A DNA stretch of 64,000 nucleotides from Hydractinia symbiolongicarpus (Eukaryota > Cnidaria > Hydrozoa > Anthoathecata > Hydractiniidae): positions 3,100,001-3,164,000 of the forward strand of contig NC_079886.1 of assembly GCF_029227915.1 (NCBI RefSeq), read 5' to 3'. Each line of letters begins with the position of its first letter. The first letter of the stretch is position 1. Below, piece after piece: positions 23,769 to 37,733 of this stretch. Position numbers and translations under genes: made by a program. Below the pieces are notes generated by a model that had not been told where the DNA came from, did no database searches, and worked only from the letters and a program-made list of their open reading frames with translations.

Positions 23769-26121
23769 TTAAATTATTTTTTCAACACAAAAAGGCATGA
23801 GACTTGTAGTTTTCAAAAATGTTTTCATTTTTGATGAAACGCTAAATTAAAGAAGTTTAATCGCCGGAAAACAAAAACCCGCGATTTCCCGTAAATCCCG
23901 GACTCGGTCCGTATAGTCAAAAGTATACAAAGAAAGTACCCAGGGAGTAAATTCATTTCCCGAACGATTTTTTAAATTATTTTTTCACCACTAAAACGCA
24001 GGAGACTTGTAGTTTTCAAAAATATTTTCATTTTTGATGAGACGCTGAATAAAAGAAGTTTAATCGCCGGCAAACGAAAACCCGCGTTTTCCCGTAATTC
24101 CCGTACTCGGCCCGTATAGTCAAAAGTATACAAAAAAAGTACCCAGGAAGTAAACTAATTTCCCGAATGATTTTTTACATTATTTTTTAATCACTAAAAC
24201 GGATGAGACTTGTAGTTTTCAAAAATATTTTCATTTTTGATGAGACGCTAAATAAAAGAAGTTTAATCGCCGGCAAACGAAAACCCGCGATTTCCCGTAA
24301 ATCCCGTACTCGGCCCGTATAGTCAAAATTACATAAAAAAAGTACCCAGCGAGTAAACTGATTTCCCGAATGATTTTTTAAATTATTTTTTCACTACTAA
24401 AACGCATGAGACTTGTAGTTTTCAAAAATGTTTTCATTTTTGATGAGACGCTGAATGAAGGATGTTTAATCGCCGGGAAAAAGACCCCTGCGATTTCCCG
24501 TAAATCCCGGACTCTGCCCGTATAGTCAAAAGTATACAAAGGGAGTAAACTCATTTCCCGAACGATTTTTTAAATTATTTTTTCACCACTAAAACGCATG
24601 AGATTGTTAGTTTTCAAAATTGTTTTCATTTTTGATGAGACGCTGAATAAAAGAAGTTTAATCGCCGGCAAACGAAAACCCGCGATTTCCTGTAAATCCC
24701 GGGCTTGGCCCCTATAGTCGAATGTATACAAAGAAAGTACCCTGTGAGTAAACTCATTTTCAGAAGGATTTTTTAAATTATTTTTTCAACACAAAAAGGC
24801 ATGAGACTTGTAGTTTTCAAAAATGTTTTCATTTTTGATAAGACGCTGAATTTAAGAAGTTTAATCGCCGGCAAACGAAAACCCGCGATTTTTTGTAAAT
24901 CCGGTACTCGGCCCGTATAGTCAAAAGTATACAAAGAAAGTACTCAAGGAGTAAACTCATTTCCCGAACGATTTTTTAAATTATTTTTTCACCACTAAAA
25001 CGCATGAGACTTGTAGTTTTCAAAAATATTTTCATTTTTGATGAGACGCTGAATGAAGGATGTTTAATCGCCGGGAAAAAGACCCCTGCGATTTCCCGTA
25101 AATCCCGGACTCTGCCCGTATAGTCAAAAGTATAGAAAGGGAGTAAACTCATTTCCCGAACGATTTTTTAAATTATTTTTTCACCACTAAAACGCATGAG
25201 ATTGTTAGTTTTCAAAATTGTTTTCATTTTTGATAAGACGCTAAATAAAAGAAGTTTAATCGCCGGCAAACGAAAACCCGCGATTTCCTGTAAATCCCGG
25301 ACTTGGCCCGTATAGTCGAATGTATAAAAGAAATTACCCAAGGAGTAAACTCATTTCCCGAACGATTTTGTAAATTATTTTTTAATCACTAAAACGGATG
25401 GACTTGTAGTTTTTAAAAATATTTTCATTTTTGATGAGACGCTAAATAAAAGAAGTTTAATCGCCGGCAAACGAAAACCCGCGATTTCCCGTAAATCCCG
25501 TACTCGCACCGTGTAGTCAAAAGTACATAAAAAAGTACCCAGGGAGTAAACTCATTTCCCGAACGATTTTTTAAATTATTTTTTCACCACTAAAACGCAT
25601 GAGACTTGTAGTTTTTAAAAATATTTTTATTTTTGATGAGACGCTGAATAAAAGAAGTTTAATCGCCGGCAAACGAAAAGCCGCGATTTCCCGTAAATCC
25701 CGTACTCGGCCCGTATTGTCAAATGTATATAAAGAAACTACCCAGGGAGTAAACTCATTTTCAGAACGATTTTTCAAATTATTTTTTCACCACTAAAACG
25801 CATGAGACTTGTAGTTTTTAAAAATGTTTTCATTTTTGATGAGACGCTGAATAAAAGAAGTTTAATCGCCGGCAAACGAAAACCGGCGATTTCCCGTAAA
25901 TCCCGGACTTGTCCCGTATAGTCGAATGTATAAAAGAAAGTACCCAAGGAGTAAACTCATTTCCCGAACGATTTTGTAAATTATTTTTAATCACTAAAAC
26001 GGATGAGACTTGTAGTTTTTAAAAATATTTTCATTTTTGATGAGACGCTGAATAAAAGAAGTTTAATTGCCGGCAAACGAAAACCGGCGATTTCCTGTAA
26101 ATCCTGGACTTGGCCCGAATA

Positions 26122-27134
26122 GTCGAATGTATAAAAGAAAGTACCCAAGGAGTAAACTCTTTTCCCGAACGATTTTGTAAATTATTTTTTAATCACTAAA
26201 ACGGATGAGACTTGTAGTTTTCAAAAATATTTTCATTTTTGATGAGACGCTAAATAAAAGAAGTTTAATAGCCGGCAAACGAAAACCCGCGATTTCCCGT
26301 AAATCCCGTACTCGGACCGTGTAGTCAAAAGTACATAAAAAAGTGCCCAGGGAGTAAACTCATTTCCCGAACGATTTTTTAAATTATTTTTTCACCACTA
26401 AAACGCATGAGACTTGTAGTTTTTAAAAATGTTTTTAGTTTTGATGAGACGCTGAATAAAAGAAGTTTAATTGCCGGCAAACGAAAAGCCGCGATTTCCC
26501 GTAAATCCCCTACTCGGCCCATGTTGTCAAATGTATATAAAGAAACTACCCAGGGAGTAAACTCATTTCCCGAACGATTTTTTAAATTATTTTTTCAACA
26601 CAAAAACACATGAGACTTGCAGTTTTCAAAAATGTTTTCATTTTTGATGAAACGCTAAATTAAAGAAGTTTAATCGCCGGAAAACAAAAACCCGCGATTT
26701 CCCGTAAATCCCGTACTCGGCCCGTATAGTCAAAAGTATACAAAAAAAGTACCCAGGGAGTAAACTAATTTCCCGAATGATTTTGTACATTATTTTTTAA
26801 TCACTAAAACGGATGAGACTTGTAGTTTTTAAAAATATTTTCATTTTTGATGAGACGCTAAATAAAAGAAGTTTAATCGCCGGCAAACGAAAACCCGCGA
26901 TTTCCCGTAAATCCCGTACTCGGCCCGTATAGTCAAAATTACATAAAAAAAGTACCCAGCGAGTAAACTGATTTTCCGAATGATTTTTTAAATTATTTTT
27001 TCACTACTAAAACGCATGAGACTTGTAGTTTTCAAAAATGTTTTCATTTTTGATGAGACGCTGAATAAAAGAAGTTTAATCGCCGGCAAACGAAAACCCG
27101 CGATTTCCTGTAAATCCAAGGCTTGGCCCCTATA
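26122..27134 (+). repeat. 5-mer tandem unit, copy 1 (1,013 bp)
   Basis: Starts at GTCGAATGTATAAAAG. It contains the private variants AAAAAAGTGCCCAGG, GAGACTTGCAG and TTTTGTACATTAT, all shared with the next copy. Confidence 0.8.
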
Positions 27135-28155
27135 GTCGAATGTATAAAAGAAAGTACCCAAGGAGTAAACTCTTTTCCCGAACGATTTTGTAAATTATTT
27201 TTTAATCACTAAAACGGATGAGACTTGTAGTTTTCAAAAATATTTTCATTTTTGATGAGACTCTAAATAAAAGAAGTTTAATCGCCGGCAAACGAAAACC
27301 CGCGATTTCCCGTAAATCCCGTACTCGGACCGTGTAGTCAAAAGTACATAAAAAAGTGCCCAGGGAGTAAACTCATTTCTCGAACGATTTTTTAAATTAT
27401 TTTTTCACCACTAAAACGCATGAGACTTGTAGTTTTCAAAAATGTTTTCATTTTTGATGAGACGCTGAATAAAAGAAGTTTAATCGCCGGCAAACGAAAA
27501 GCCGCGATTTCCCGTAAATCCCATACTCGGCCCGTGTTGTCAAATGTATATAAAGAAACTACCCAGGGAGTAAACTCATTTCCCGAACGATTTTTTAAAT
27601 TATTTTTTCAACACAAAAACGCATGAGACTTGCAGTTTTCAAAAATGTTTTCATTTTTGATGAAACGCTAAATTAAAGAAGTTTAATCGCCGGAAAACAA
27701 AAACCCGCGATTTCCCGTAAATCCCGTACTCGGCCCGTATAGTCAAAAGTATACAAAAAAAGTACCCAGGGAGTAAACTAATTTCCCGAATGATTTTGTA
27801 CATTATGTTTTAATCACTAAAACGGATGAGACTTGTAGTTTTCAAAAATATTTTCATTTTTGATGAGACGCTAAATAAAAGAAGTTTAATCGCCGGCAAA
27901 CGAAAACCCGCGATTTCCCGTAAATCCCGTACTCGGCCCGTATAGTCAAAATTACATAAAAAAAGTACCCAGCGAGTAAACTGATTTCCCGAATGATTTT
28001 TTAAATTATTTTTTCACTACTAAAACGCATGAGACTTGTAGTTTTCAAAAATGTTTTTTATTTTTGATGAGACGCTGAATAAAAGAAGTTTAATCGCCGG
28101 CAAACGAAAACCCGCGATTTCCTGTAAATCCCAGGCTTGGCCCCTATAGTCGAAT
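27135..28155 (+). repeat. 5-mer tandem unit, copy 2
   Basis: Offset 1,013 from copy 1, becoming 1,014 after one inserted T near 28,051. A further partial copy of its central two monomers lies at about 29,230-29,640 (offset 1,815). Confidence 0.8.
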
Positions 28156-31100
28156 GTATACAAAGAAAGTACCCTGTGAGTAAACTTATTTTCAGAAGGA
28201 TTTTTTAAATTATTTTTTCACCACTAAAACGCATGAGACTTGTAGTTTTCAAAAATGTTTTCATTTTTGATAAGACGCTGAACTTAAGAAGTTTAATCGC
28301 CGGCAAACGAAAACCCGCGATTTTTTGTAAATCCGGTACTCGGCCCGTATAGTCAAAAGTATACAAAGAAAGTACTCAAGGAGTAAAGTCATTTCCCGAA
28401 CGATTTTTTAAATTATTTTTTCACCACTAAAACGCATGAGACTTGTAGTTTTTAAAAATATTTTCATTTTTGATGAGACGCTGAATGAAGGATGTTTAAT
28501 CGCCGGGAAAAAGACCCCCGCGATTTCACGTAAATCCCGGACTCTGCCCGTATAGTCAAAAGTATACAAAGGGAGTAAACTCATTTCCCGAACGATTTTT
28601 TAAATTATTTTTTCACCATTAAAACGCATGAGATTGTTAGTTTTCAAAAATGTTTTCATTTTTGATGAGACGCTGAATAACAGAAGTTTAATCGCCGGCA
28701 AACAAAAACCCGCGATTTCCTGTAAATCCCGGACTTGGCCCGTATAGTCGAATGTAAAAAAGAAATTACCCAAGGAGTAAACTCATTTCCCGAACGATTT
28801 TGTAAATTATTTTTTAATCACTAAAACGGATGAGACTTGTAGTTTTTAAAAATATTTTCATTTTTGATGAGACGCTAAATAAAAGACGTTTAATCGCCGG
28901 CAAACGAAAACCCGCGATTTCCCGTAAATCCCGTACTCGGCCCGTGTAGTCAAAAGTACATAAAAAAGTACCCAGGGAGTAAACTCATTTCCCGAACGAT
29001 TTTTTAAATTATTTTTTCACCACTAAAACGCATGAGACTTGTAGTTTTCAAAAATGTTTTCATTTTTGATGAGACGCTGAATAAAAGAAGTTTAATCGCC
29101 GGCAAACGAAAACCCGCGATTTCCCGAAAATCCCGGACTCGGCCCGTATAGTCAAAAGTATACAAAGAAAGTACCCAGGGAGTAAATTCATTTCCCGAAC
29201 GATTTTTTAAAGTATTTTTTCACCACTAAAACACATGAGACTTGTAGTTTTCAAAAATGTTTTCATTTTTGATGAGACGCTGAATAAAAGAAGTTTAATC
29301 GCCGGCAAACGAAAAGCCGCGATTTCCCGTAAATCCCCTACTCGGCCCGTATTGTCAAATGTATATAAAGAAACTACCCAGGGAGTAAACTCATTTCCCG
29401 AACGATTTTTTAAATTATTTTTTCAACACAAAAACGCATGAGACTTGTAGTTTTCAAAAATGTTTTCATTTTTGATGAAACGCTAAAGTAAAGAAGTTTA
29501 ATCGCCGGAAAACAAAAACCCGCGATTTCCCGTAAATCCCGTACTCGGCCCGTATAGTCAAAAGTATACAAAAAAAGTACCCAGGGAGTAAACTAGTTTC
29601 CCGAATGATTTTGTACATTATTTTTTAATCACTAAAACGGATGAGACTTGTAGTTTTCAAAAATGTTTTCATTTTTGATAAGACGCTGAATTTAAGAAGT
29701 TTAATCGCCGGCAAACGAAAACCCGCGACTTTTTGTAAATCCGGTACTCGGCCCGTATAGTCAAAAGTATACAAAGAAAGTACTCAAGGAGTAAACTCAT
29801 TTCCCGAACGATTTTTTAAATTATTTTTTCACCACTAAAACGCATGAGACTTGTAGTTTTCAAAAATGTTTTCATTTTTGATGAGACGCTGAATAAAAGA
29901 AGTTTAATCGCCGGCAAACGAAAACCCGCGATTTCCTGTAAATCCCGGGCTTGGCCCCTATAGTCGAATGTATACAAAGAAAGTACCCTGTGAGTAAACT
30001 CATTTTCAGAAGGATTTTTTAAATTATTTTTTCACCACTAAAACGCATGAGACTTGTAGTTTTCAAAAATGTTTTCATTTTTGATAAGACGCTGAATTTA
30101 AGAAGTTTAATCGCCGGCAAACGAAAACCCGCGATTTTTTGTAAATCCGGTACTCGGCCCGTATAGTCAAAAGTATACAAAGAAAGTACTCAAGGAGTAA
30201 ACTCATTTCCCGAACGATTTTTTAAATTATTTTTTCACCACTAAAACGCATGAGACTTGTAGTTTTTAAAAATATTTTCATTTTTGATGAGACGCTGAAT
30301 GAAGGATGTTTAATCGCCGGGAAAAAGACCCCCGCGATTTCACGTAAATCCCGGACTCTGCCCGATTAGTCAAAAGTATACAAAGGGAGTAAACTCATTT
30401 CCCGAACGATTTTTTAAATTATTTTTTCACCATTAAAACGCATGAGATTGTTAGTTTTCAAAAATGTTTTCATTTTTGATGAGACCCTGAATAAAAGAAG
30501 TTTAATCGCCGGCAAACGAAAACCCGCGATTTCCCGTAAATCCCGTACTCGGCCCGTGTAGTCAAAAGTACATAAAAAAGTACCCATGGAGTAAACTCAT
30601 TTCCCGAACGATTTTTTAAATTATTTTTTCTCCACTAAAACGCATGAGACTTGTAGTTTTCAAAAATGTTTTCATTTTTGATGAGACGCTGAATAAAAGA
30701 AGTTTAATCGCCGGCAAACGAAAAGCCGCGATTTCCCGTAAATCCCGTACTCGGCCCGTATTGTCAAATGTATATAAAGAAACTACCCACGGAGTAAACT
30801 CATTTTCAGAACGATTTCTCAAATTATTTTTTCACCACTAAAACGCATGAGACTTGTAGTTTTCAAAAATGTTTTCATTTTTGATGAGACGCTAAATAAA
30901 AGAAGTTTAATCGCCGGCAAACGAAAACCCGCGATTTCCCGTAAATCCGGGACTCGGCCCGTATAGTCAAAAGTATACAAGGAAAGTACCCAGGGAGTAA
31001 ACTCATTTCACAAACGATTTTTTAAATTATTTTTTCACCACTAAAACGCATGAGACTTGTAGTTTTCAAAAATGTTTTCATTTTTGATGAGACGCTGAAT

Positions 31101-32399
31101 AAAAGAAGTTTAATCGCCGGCAAACGAAAACCTGCGATTTCCTGTAAATCCTGGACTTGGCCCGTAAAGTCGAATGTATAAAAGAAAGTACCCAAGGAGT
31201 AAACTCTTTTCCCGAACGATTTTGTAAATTATTTTTTAATCACCAAAACGGATGAGACTTGTAGTTTTCAAAAATATTTTCATTTTTGATGAGACGCTAA
31301 ATAAAAGAAGTTTAATCGCCGGCAAACGAAAACCCGCGATTTCCCGTAAATCCCGTACTCGGACCGTGTAGTCAAAAGTACATAAAAAAGTACCCAGGGA
31401 GTAAACTCATTTCCCGAACGATTTTTTAAATTATTTTTTCACCACTAAAACGCATGAGACTTGTAGTTTTCAAAAATGTTTTCATTTTTGATGAGATGCT
31501 GAATAAAAGAAGTTTAATCGCCGGCAAACGAAAAGCCGCGATTTCCCGTAAATCCCCTACTCGGCCCGTATTGTCAAATGTATATAAAGAAACTACCCAG
31601 GGAGTAAACTCATTTCCCGAACGATTTTTTAAATTATTTTTTCAACACAAAAACGCATGAGACTTGTACTTTTCAAAAATGTTTTCATTTTTGATGAAAC
31701 GCTAAATTAAAGAAGTTTAATCGCCGGAAAACGAAAATCCGCGATTTCCCGTAAATCCCGGACTCGGTCCGTATAGTCAAAAGTATACAAAGAAAGTACC
31801 CAGGGAGTAAATTCATTTCCCGAACGATTTTTTAAATTATTTTTTCACCACTAAAACGCAGGAGACTTGTAGTTTTTAAAAATATTTTCATTTTTGATGA
31901 GACGCTGAATAAAAGAAGTTTAATCGCCAGCAAACGAAAACCCGCGATTTCCCTTAAACCCCGTACTCGGCCCGTATAGTCAAAATTACATAAAAAAAGT
32001 ACCCAGCGAGTAAACTGATTTCCCGAATGATTTTTTAAATTATTTTTTCACTACTAAAACGCATGAGACTTGTAGTTCTCAAAAATGTTTTCATTTTTGA
32101 TGAGACGCTGAATTTAAGAAGTTTAATTGCCGGCAAACGAAAACCCGCAATTTTTTGTAAATCCGGTACTCGGCCCGTATAGTCAAAAGTATACAAAGAA
32201 AGTACTCAAGGAGTAAACTCATTTCCCGAACGATTTTTTAATTTTTTTTTCACCACTAAAACGCATGAGACTTGTAGTTTTTAAAAATATTTTCATTTTT
32301 GATGAGACGCTGAATGAAGGATGTTTAATCGCCGGGAAAAAGACCCCCGCGATTTCCCGTAAATCCCGGACTCTGCCCGTATAGTCAAAAGTATACAAA

Positions 32400-33605
32400 G
32401 GGAGTAAACTCATTTCCCGAACGATATTTTAAATTATTTTTTCACCACTAAAACGCATGAGACTTGTAGTTTTCAAAAATGTTTTCATTTTTGATGAGAC
32501 GCTGAATGAAAGAAGTTTGATCTCCGGCAAACGTAAACCCTGGATTTCCTGTAAATCCCGAACATGGCCCATATAGTCAAAAGTATACAAAGAAAGTACC
32601 CAGGGAGTAAACTCATTTCCCGAACGATATTTTAAATTATTTTTTCACCACTAAAACGCATGAGACTTGTAGTTTTCAACAATGTTTTCATTTTTGATGA
32701 GACGCTAAATAAAACAAGTTTAATCGCCGGCAAACGAAAACCCGCGATTTCCCGTAAATACCGGACACGACCCGTATAAACAAAAGTATACAAAGAGAGT
32801 ACCCAGGGAGTAAACTCATTTCCCGAACGATTTTTTAAATTATTTTTTCACCACTAAAACGCATGAGACTTGTAGTTTTCAAAAATGTTTTCATTTTTGA
32901 TAAGACGCTGAATTTAAGAAGTTTAATCGCCGGCAAACGAAAACCCGCGATTTCCCGTAAATCCGGTACTCGGCCCGTATAGTCAAAAGTACATAAAAAA
33001 AGTTCCCAGCGAGTAAACTGATTTCCCGAATGATTTTTTAAATTATTTTTTCACTACTAAAACGCATGAGACTTGTAGTTTTCAAAAATGTTTTCATTTT
33101 TGATGAGACGCTGAATAAAAGAAGTTTAATCGCCGGCAAACGAATACCCGCGATTTCCTGTAAATCCCGGGCTTGGCCCCTATAGTCGAATGTATACAAA
33201 GAAAGTACTCAAGGAGTAAACTCATTTCCCGAACGTTTTTTTAATTGTTTTTTCACCACTAAAACGCATGAGACTTGTAGTTTTTAAAAATATTTTCATT
33301 TTTGATGAGACGCTGAATGAAGGATGTTTAATCGCCGGGAAAAAGACCCCCGCGATTTCCCGTAAATCCCGTACTCTGCCCGTATAGTCAAAAGTATACA
33401 AAGGGAGTAAACTCATTTCCCGAACGATTTTTTAAATTATTTTTTCACCATTAAAACGCATGAGATTGTTAGTTTTCAAAAATGTTTTCATTTTTGATGA
33501 GACGCTGAATGAAAGAAGTTTGATCTCCGGCAAACGTAAACCCTGGATTTCCTGTAAATCCCAAACATGGCCCATATAGTCAAAAGTATACAAAGAAAGT
33601 ACCCA
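32400..33605 (+). repeat. 6-mer unit, copy 1 (1,206 bp)
   Basis: 32,400-33,207 matches 33,606-34,413 and shares the uncommon AACGATATTTTAAATT, ACCCTGGATTTCC and TTTTCAACAATG. Inside the unit a single monomer has also doubled (GAATGAAAG at 33,508 and 33,710, 202 bp apart). Confidence 0.7.
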
Positions 33606-34413
33606 GGGAGTAAACTCATTTCCCGAACGATATTTTAAATTATTTTTTCACCACTAAAACGCATGAGACTTGTAGTTTTCAAAAATGTTTTCATTTTTGA
33701 TGAGACGCTGAATGAAAGAAGTTTGATCTCCGGCAAACGTAAACCCTGGATTTCCTGTAAATCCCGAACATGGCCCATATAGTCAAAAGTATACAAAGAA
33801 AGTACCCAGGGAGTAAACTCATTTCCCGAACGATATTTTAAATTATTTTTTCACCACTAAAACGCATGAGACTTGTAGTTTTCAACAATGTTTTCATTTT
33901 TGATGAGACGCTAAATAAAACAAGTTTAATCGCCGGCAATCGAAAACCCGCGATTTCCCGTAAATCCCGGATACGACCCGTATAATCAAAAGTATACAAA
34001 GAGAGTACCCAGGGAGTAAACTCATTTCCGGAACGATTTTTTAAATTATTTTTTCACCACTAAAACGCATGAGACTTGTAGTTTTCAAAAATGTTTTCAT
34101 TTTTGATAAGACGCTGAATTTAAGAAGTTTAATCGCCGGCAAACAAAAACCCGCAATTTCCCGTAAATCCGGTACTCGGCCCGTATAGTCAAAAGTACAT
34201 AAAAAAAGTTCCCAGCGAGTAAACTGATTTCCCGAATGATTTTTTAAATTATTTTTTCACTACTAAAACGCATGAGACTTGTAGTTTTCAAAAATGTTTT
34301 CATTTTTGATGAGACGCTGAATAAAAGAAGTTTAATCGCCGGCAAACGAAAACCCGCGATTTCCTGTAAATCCCGGGCTTGGCCCCTATTGTCGAATGTA
34401 TACAAAGAAAGTA
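33606..34413 (+). repeat. 6-mer unit, partial copy 2
   Basis: Offset 1,206 from copy 1. The match ends where CCCTGTGAGTAAAC replaces CTCAAGGAGTAAAC. Confidence 0.7.
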
Positions 34414-35752
34414 CCCTGTGAGTAAACTCATTTTCAGAACGATTTTTTAAATTATTTTTTCACCACTAAAACGCATGAGACTTGTAGTTTTTAAAAATGT
34501 TTTTATTTTTGATGAGACGCTAAATAAAAGAAGTTTAATCGCCGGCAAACGAAAACCCGCGATTTCCCGTAAATCCCAGGCTTGGCCCGTATAGTCGAAT
34601 GTATATAAAGAAAGTACCCTGTGAGTAAACTCATTTCCCGAGCGATTTTTTAAATTATTTTTTCACCACTAAATCGCATGAGACTTGTAGTTTTTAAAAA
34701 TATTTTCATTTTTGATGAGACGCTGAATGAAGGAAGTTTAATCGCCGGAAAAAAGACCCCCGCGATTTCCCGTAAATCCCGGACTCTGCTCGTATAGTCA
34801 AAAGTATACAAAGGGAGTAAACTCATTTCCCGAACAATTTTTTAAATTATTTTTTCACCATTAAAACGCATGAGATTGTTAGTTTTCAAAAATGTTTTCA
34901 TTTTTGATGAGACGCTGAATGAAAGAAGTTTGATCTCCGGCAAACGTAAACCCGGGATTTCCTGTAAATCCCAAACATGGCCCATATAGTCAAAAGTATA
35001 CAAAGAAAGTACCCAGGGAGTAAACTCATTTCCCGAACGATATTTTAAATTATTTTTTCACCACTAAAACGCATGAGACTTGTAGTTTTCAACAATGTTT
35101 TCATTTTTAATGAGACGCTAAATAAGACAAGTTTAATCGCCGGCAAACGAAAACCCGCGATTTCCCGTAAATCCCAGACACGACCCGTATAATCAAAAGT
35201 ATACAAAGAGAGTACCCAGAGAGTAAACTCATTTCCCGAACGATTTTTTAGATTATTTTTTCACCACTAAAACGCACGAGACTTGTAGTTTTCAAAAATG
35301 TTTTCATTTTTGATGAGACGCTAAATAAAAGAAGTTTAATCGCCGGCAAAGGAAATCCGCGATTTCCCGTAAATCCCGGGCTTGGCCCGCATAGTCGAAA
35401 GTATATAAAGAAAGTACCCTGTGAGTAAACTCATTTCCCGAACGATTTTTTAAATTATTTTTTCACCACTAAAACGCATGAGACTTGTAGTTTTCAAAAA
35501 TATTTTCATTTTTGATGATACACTGAATGAAGGAAGTTTAATCGCCGGGAAAAAAACCCCCGCGATTTCCCGTTAATCCCGGACTCTGCCCGTATAGTCA
35601 AAAGTATACAAAGGGAGTAAACTCATTGCCCGAACGATTTTTTAAATTATTTTTTCACCATTAAAACGCATGAGATTTGTAGTTTTCAAAAATGTTTTCA
35701 TTTTTGATGAGACGCTGAATGAAAGAAGTTTGATCTCTGGCAAACGTAAACC

Positions 35753-35773
35753 CGGGATTTCCTGTAAATCCCG
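35753..35773. other. Second inverted repeat, GC-rich half, example
   Basis: Arm CGGGATTT, loop CCTGT, arm AAATCCCG: eight perfect pairs in monomers that precede S. Ordinary monomers (CGCGATTT, CCCGT, AAATCCCG) keep the dyad with one mismatch. Confidence 0.75.
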
Positions 35774-35793
35774 AACTTTGCCCGTATAGTCGA

Positions 35794-35994
35794 ATGTATA
35801 AAAGAAAGTACCCAGGGAGTAAACTGATTTCCCGAACGATTTTTCAAATTATTTCTGCAGCACTAGAACGAATAAGACATGTAGTATTCAAAAATGATTA
35901 CATTTTTGATGAGACGCCGAATGAAAGCAGTTTAATCGCCGACAAACGAAAACCCGCTTTTCCCGTAAATCCCTGGCTTGGCCCGTATAGTTGA
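35794..35994 (+). repeat. S monomer, S1 subtype
   Basis: S1 marks are GACATGTAGTATTC, AATGATTACATT and GACAAACG. CTGCAG lies at 35,855. It is the S of 12-mer copy 1. Confidence 0.85.
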
Positions 35995-37733
35995 ATGTAT
36001 ACAAAGAAAGTACCCTGTGAATAAACTCATTTTCAGAACGATTTTTTAAATTATTTTTTCAGCACTAAAACGCATGAGACTTGTAGTTTTCAAAAATATT
36101 TTCATTTTTGATGAGACGCTGAATAAAAGAAGTTTAATCGCCGGCAAACGAAAACCCGCGATTTCCCGTAAATCCCGGACACGACCCGTATAATCAAAAG
36201 TATACAAAGAGAGTACCCAGGGAGGAAACTCATTTCCCGAACGATTTTTTAAATTATTTTTTCACCACTAAAACGCATGAGACTTGTAGTTTTCAAAAAT
36301 GTTTTCATTTTTGATAAGACGCTGAATTTAAGAAGTTTAATCGCCGGCAAACGAAAACCCGCGATTTCCCGTAAATCCGGTACTCGGCCCGTATAGTCGA
36401 ATGTATATAAAGAAAGTACCCTGTGAGTAAACTCATTTCCCGAGCGATTTTTTAAATTATTTTTTCACCACTAAATCGCATGAGACTTGTAGTTTTTAAA
36501 AATATTTTCATTTTTGATGAGACGCTGAATGAAGGAAGTTTAATCGCCGGAAAAAAGACCCCCGCGATTTCCCGTAAATCCCGGACTCTGCTCGTATAGT
36601 CAAAAGTATACAAAGGGAGTAAACTCATTTCCCGAACAATTTTTTAAATAATTTTTTCACCATTAAAACGCATGAGATTGTTAGTTTTCAAAAATGTTTT
36701 CATTTTTGATGAGACGCTGAATGAAAGAAGTTTGATCTCCGGCAAACGTAAACCCGGGATTTCCTGTAAATCCCGAACATGGCCGATATAGTCAAAAGTA
36801 TACAAAGAAAGTACCCAGGGAATAAACTCATTTCCCGAACGATATTTTAAATTATTTTTTCACCACTAAAACGCATGGGACTTGTAGTTTTCAACAATGT
36901 TTTCATTTTTGATGAGACGCTAAATAAGACAAGTTTAATCGCCGGCAAACGAAAACCCGCGATTTCCCGTAAATACCGGACACGACCCGTATAATCAAAA
37001 GTATACAAAGAGAGTACCCAGAGAGTAAACTCATTTCCCGAACGATTTTTTAGATTATTTTTTCACCACTAAAACGCACGAGACTTGTAGTTTTCAAAAA
37101 TGTTTTCATTTTTGATGAGTCGCTAAATAAAAGAAGTTTAATCGCCGGCAAAGGAAATCCGCGATTTCCCGTAAATTCCTGGCTTGGCCCGTATAGTTGA
37201 ATGTATACAAAGAAAGTACCCTGTGAATAAACTCATTTTCAGAACGATTTTTTAAATTATTTTTTCAGCACTAAAACGTATGAGATTTGTAGTTTTCAAA
37301 ACGATTTTCATTTTTGATGAGACGCTGAATAAAAGAAGTTTAATCGCCGGCAAACGAAAACCCGCGATTTCCCGTAAATCCCGGACACGACCCGTATAAT
37401 CAAAAGTATACAAAGAGAGTACCCAGGGAGTAAACTCATTTCCCGAACGATTTTTTAAATTATTTTTTCACCACTAAAACGCATGAGACTTGTAGTTTTC
37501 AAAAATGTTTTCATTTTTGATAAGACGCTGAATTTAAGAAGTTTAATCGCCGGCAAACGAAAACCCGCGATTTCCCGTAAATCCGGTACTCGGCCCGTAT
37601 AGTCAAAAGTACATAAAAAAAGTTCCCAGCGAGTAAACTGATTTCCCGAATGATTTTTTAAATTATTTTTTCACTACTAAAACGCATGAGACTTGTAGTT
37701 TTCAAAAATGTTTTCATTTTTGATGAGACGCCG

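Larger units (their letters stand above)
16000..32400 (+). repeat. Array domain 2: GGATGAG / ACATAAAA monomer variants
   Basis: Between about 16.5 and 31.3 kb many monomers read AAACGGATGAGAC with TTTTTTAATCAC upstream, in place of AAACGCATGAGAC with TTTTTTCACCAC. Others carry GTAGTCAAAAGTACATAAAA or GTATATAAAGAAACTACCC. The first 192-bp monomers appear here (17,471). Copy structure is local: 2-, 4- and 5-monomer duplications rather than long units. No S monomer is present. Confidence 0.75.
35324..37733 (+). repeat. 12-mer higher-order unit, copy 1 (2,410 bp)
   Basis: Carries one S monomer, one GATGATACACTGAATG monomer, two 192-bp monomers and several CGACCCGTATAATC monomers. It repeats in full at offset 2,410. 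Confidence 0.85.

Noticed and set aside
24400-25235. A 598-bp three-monomer tandem duplication
   Set aside because: Only about 230 bp match at this offset (24,400-24,635 and 25,000-25,235). The flanking monomers differ, so I did not call a duplicated unit.
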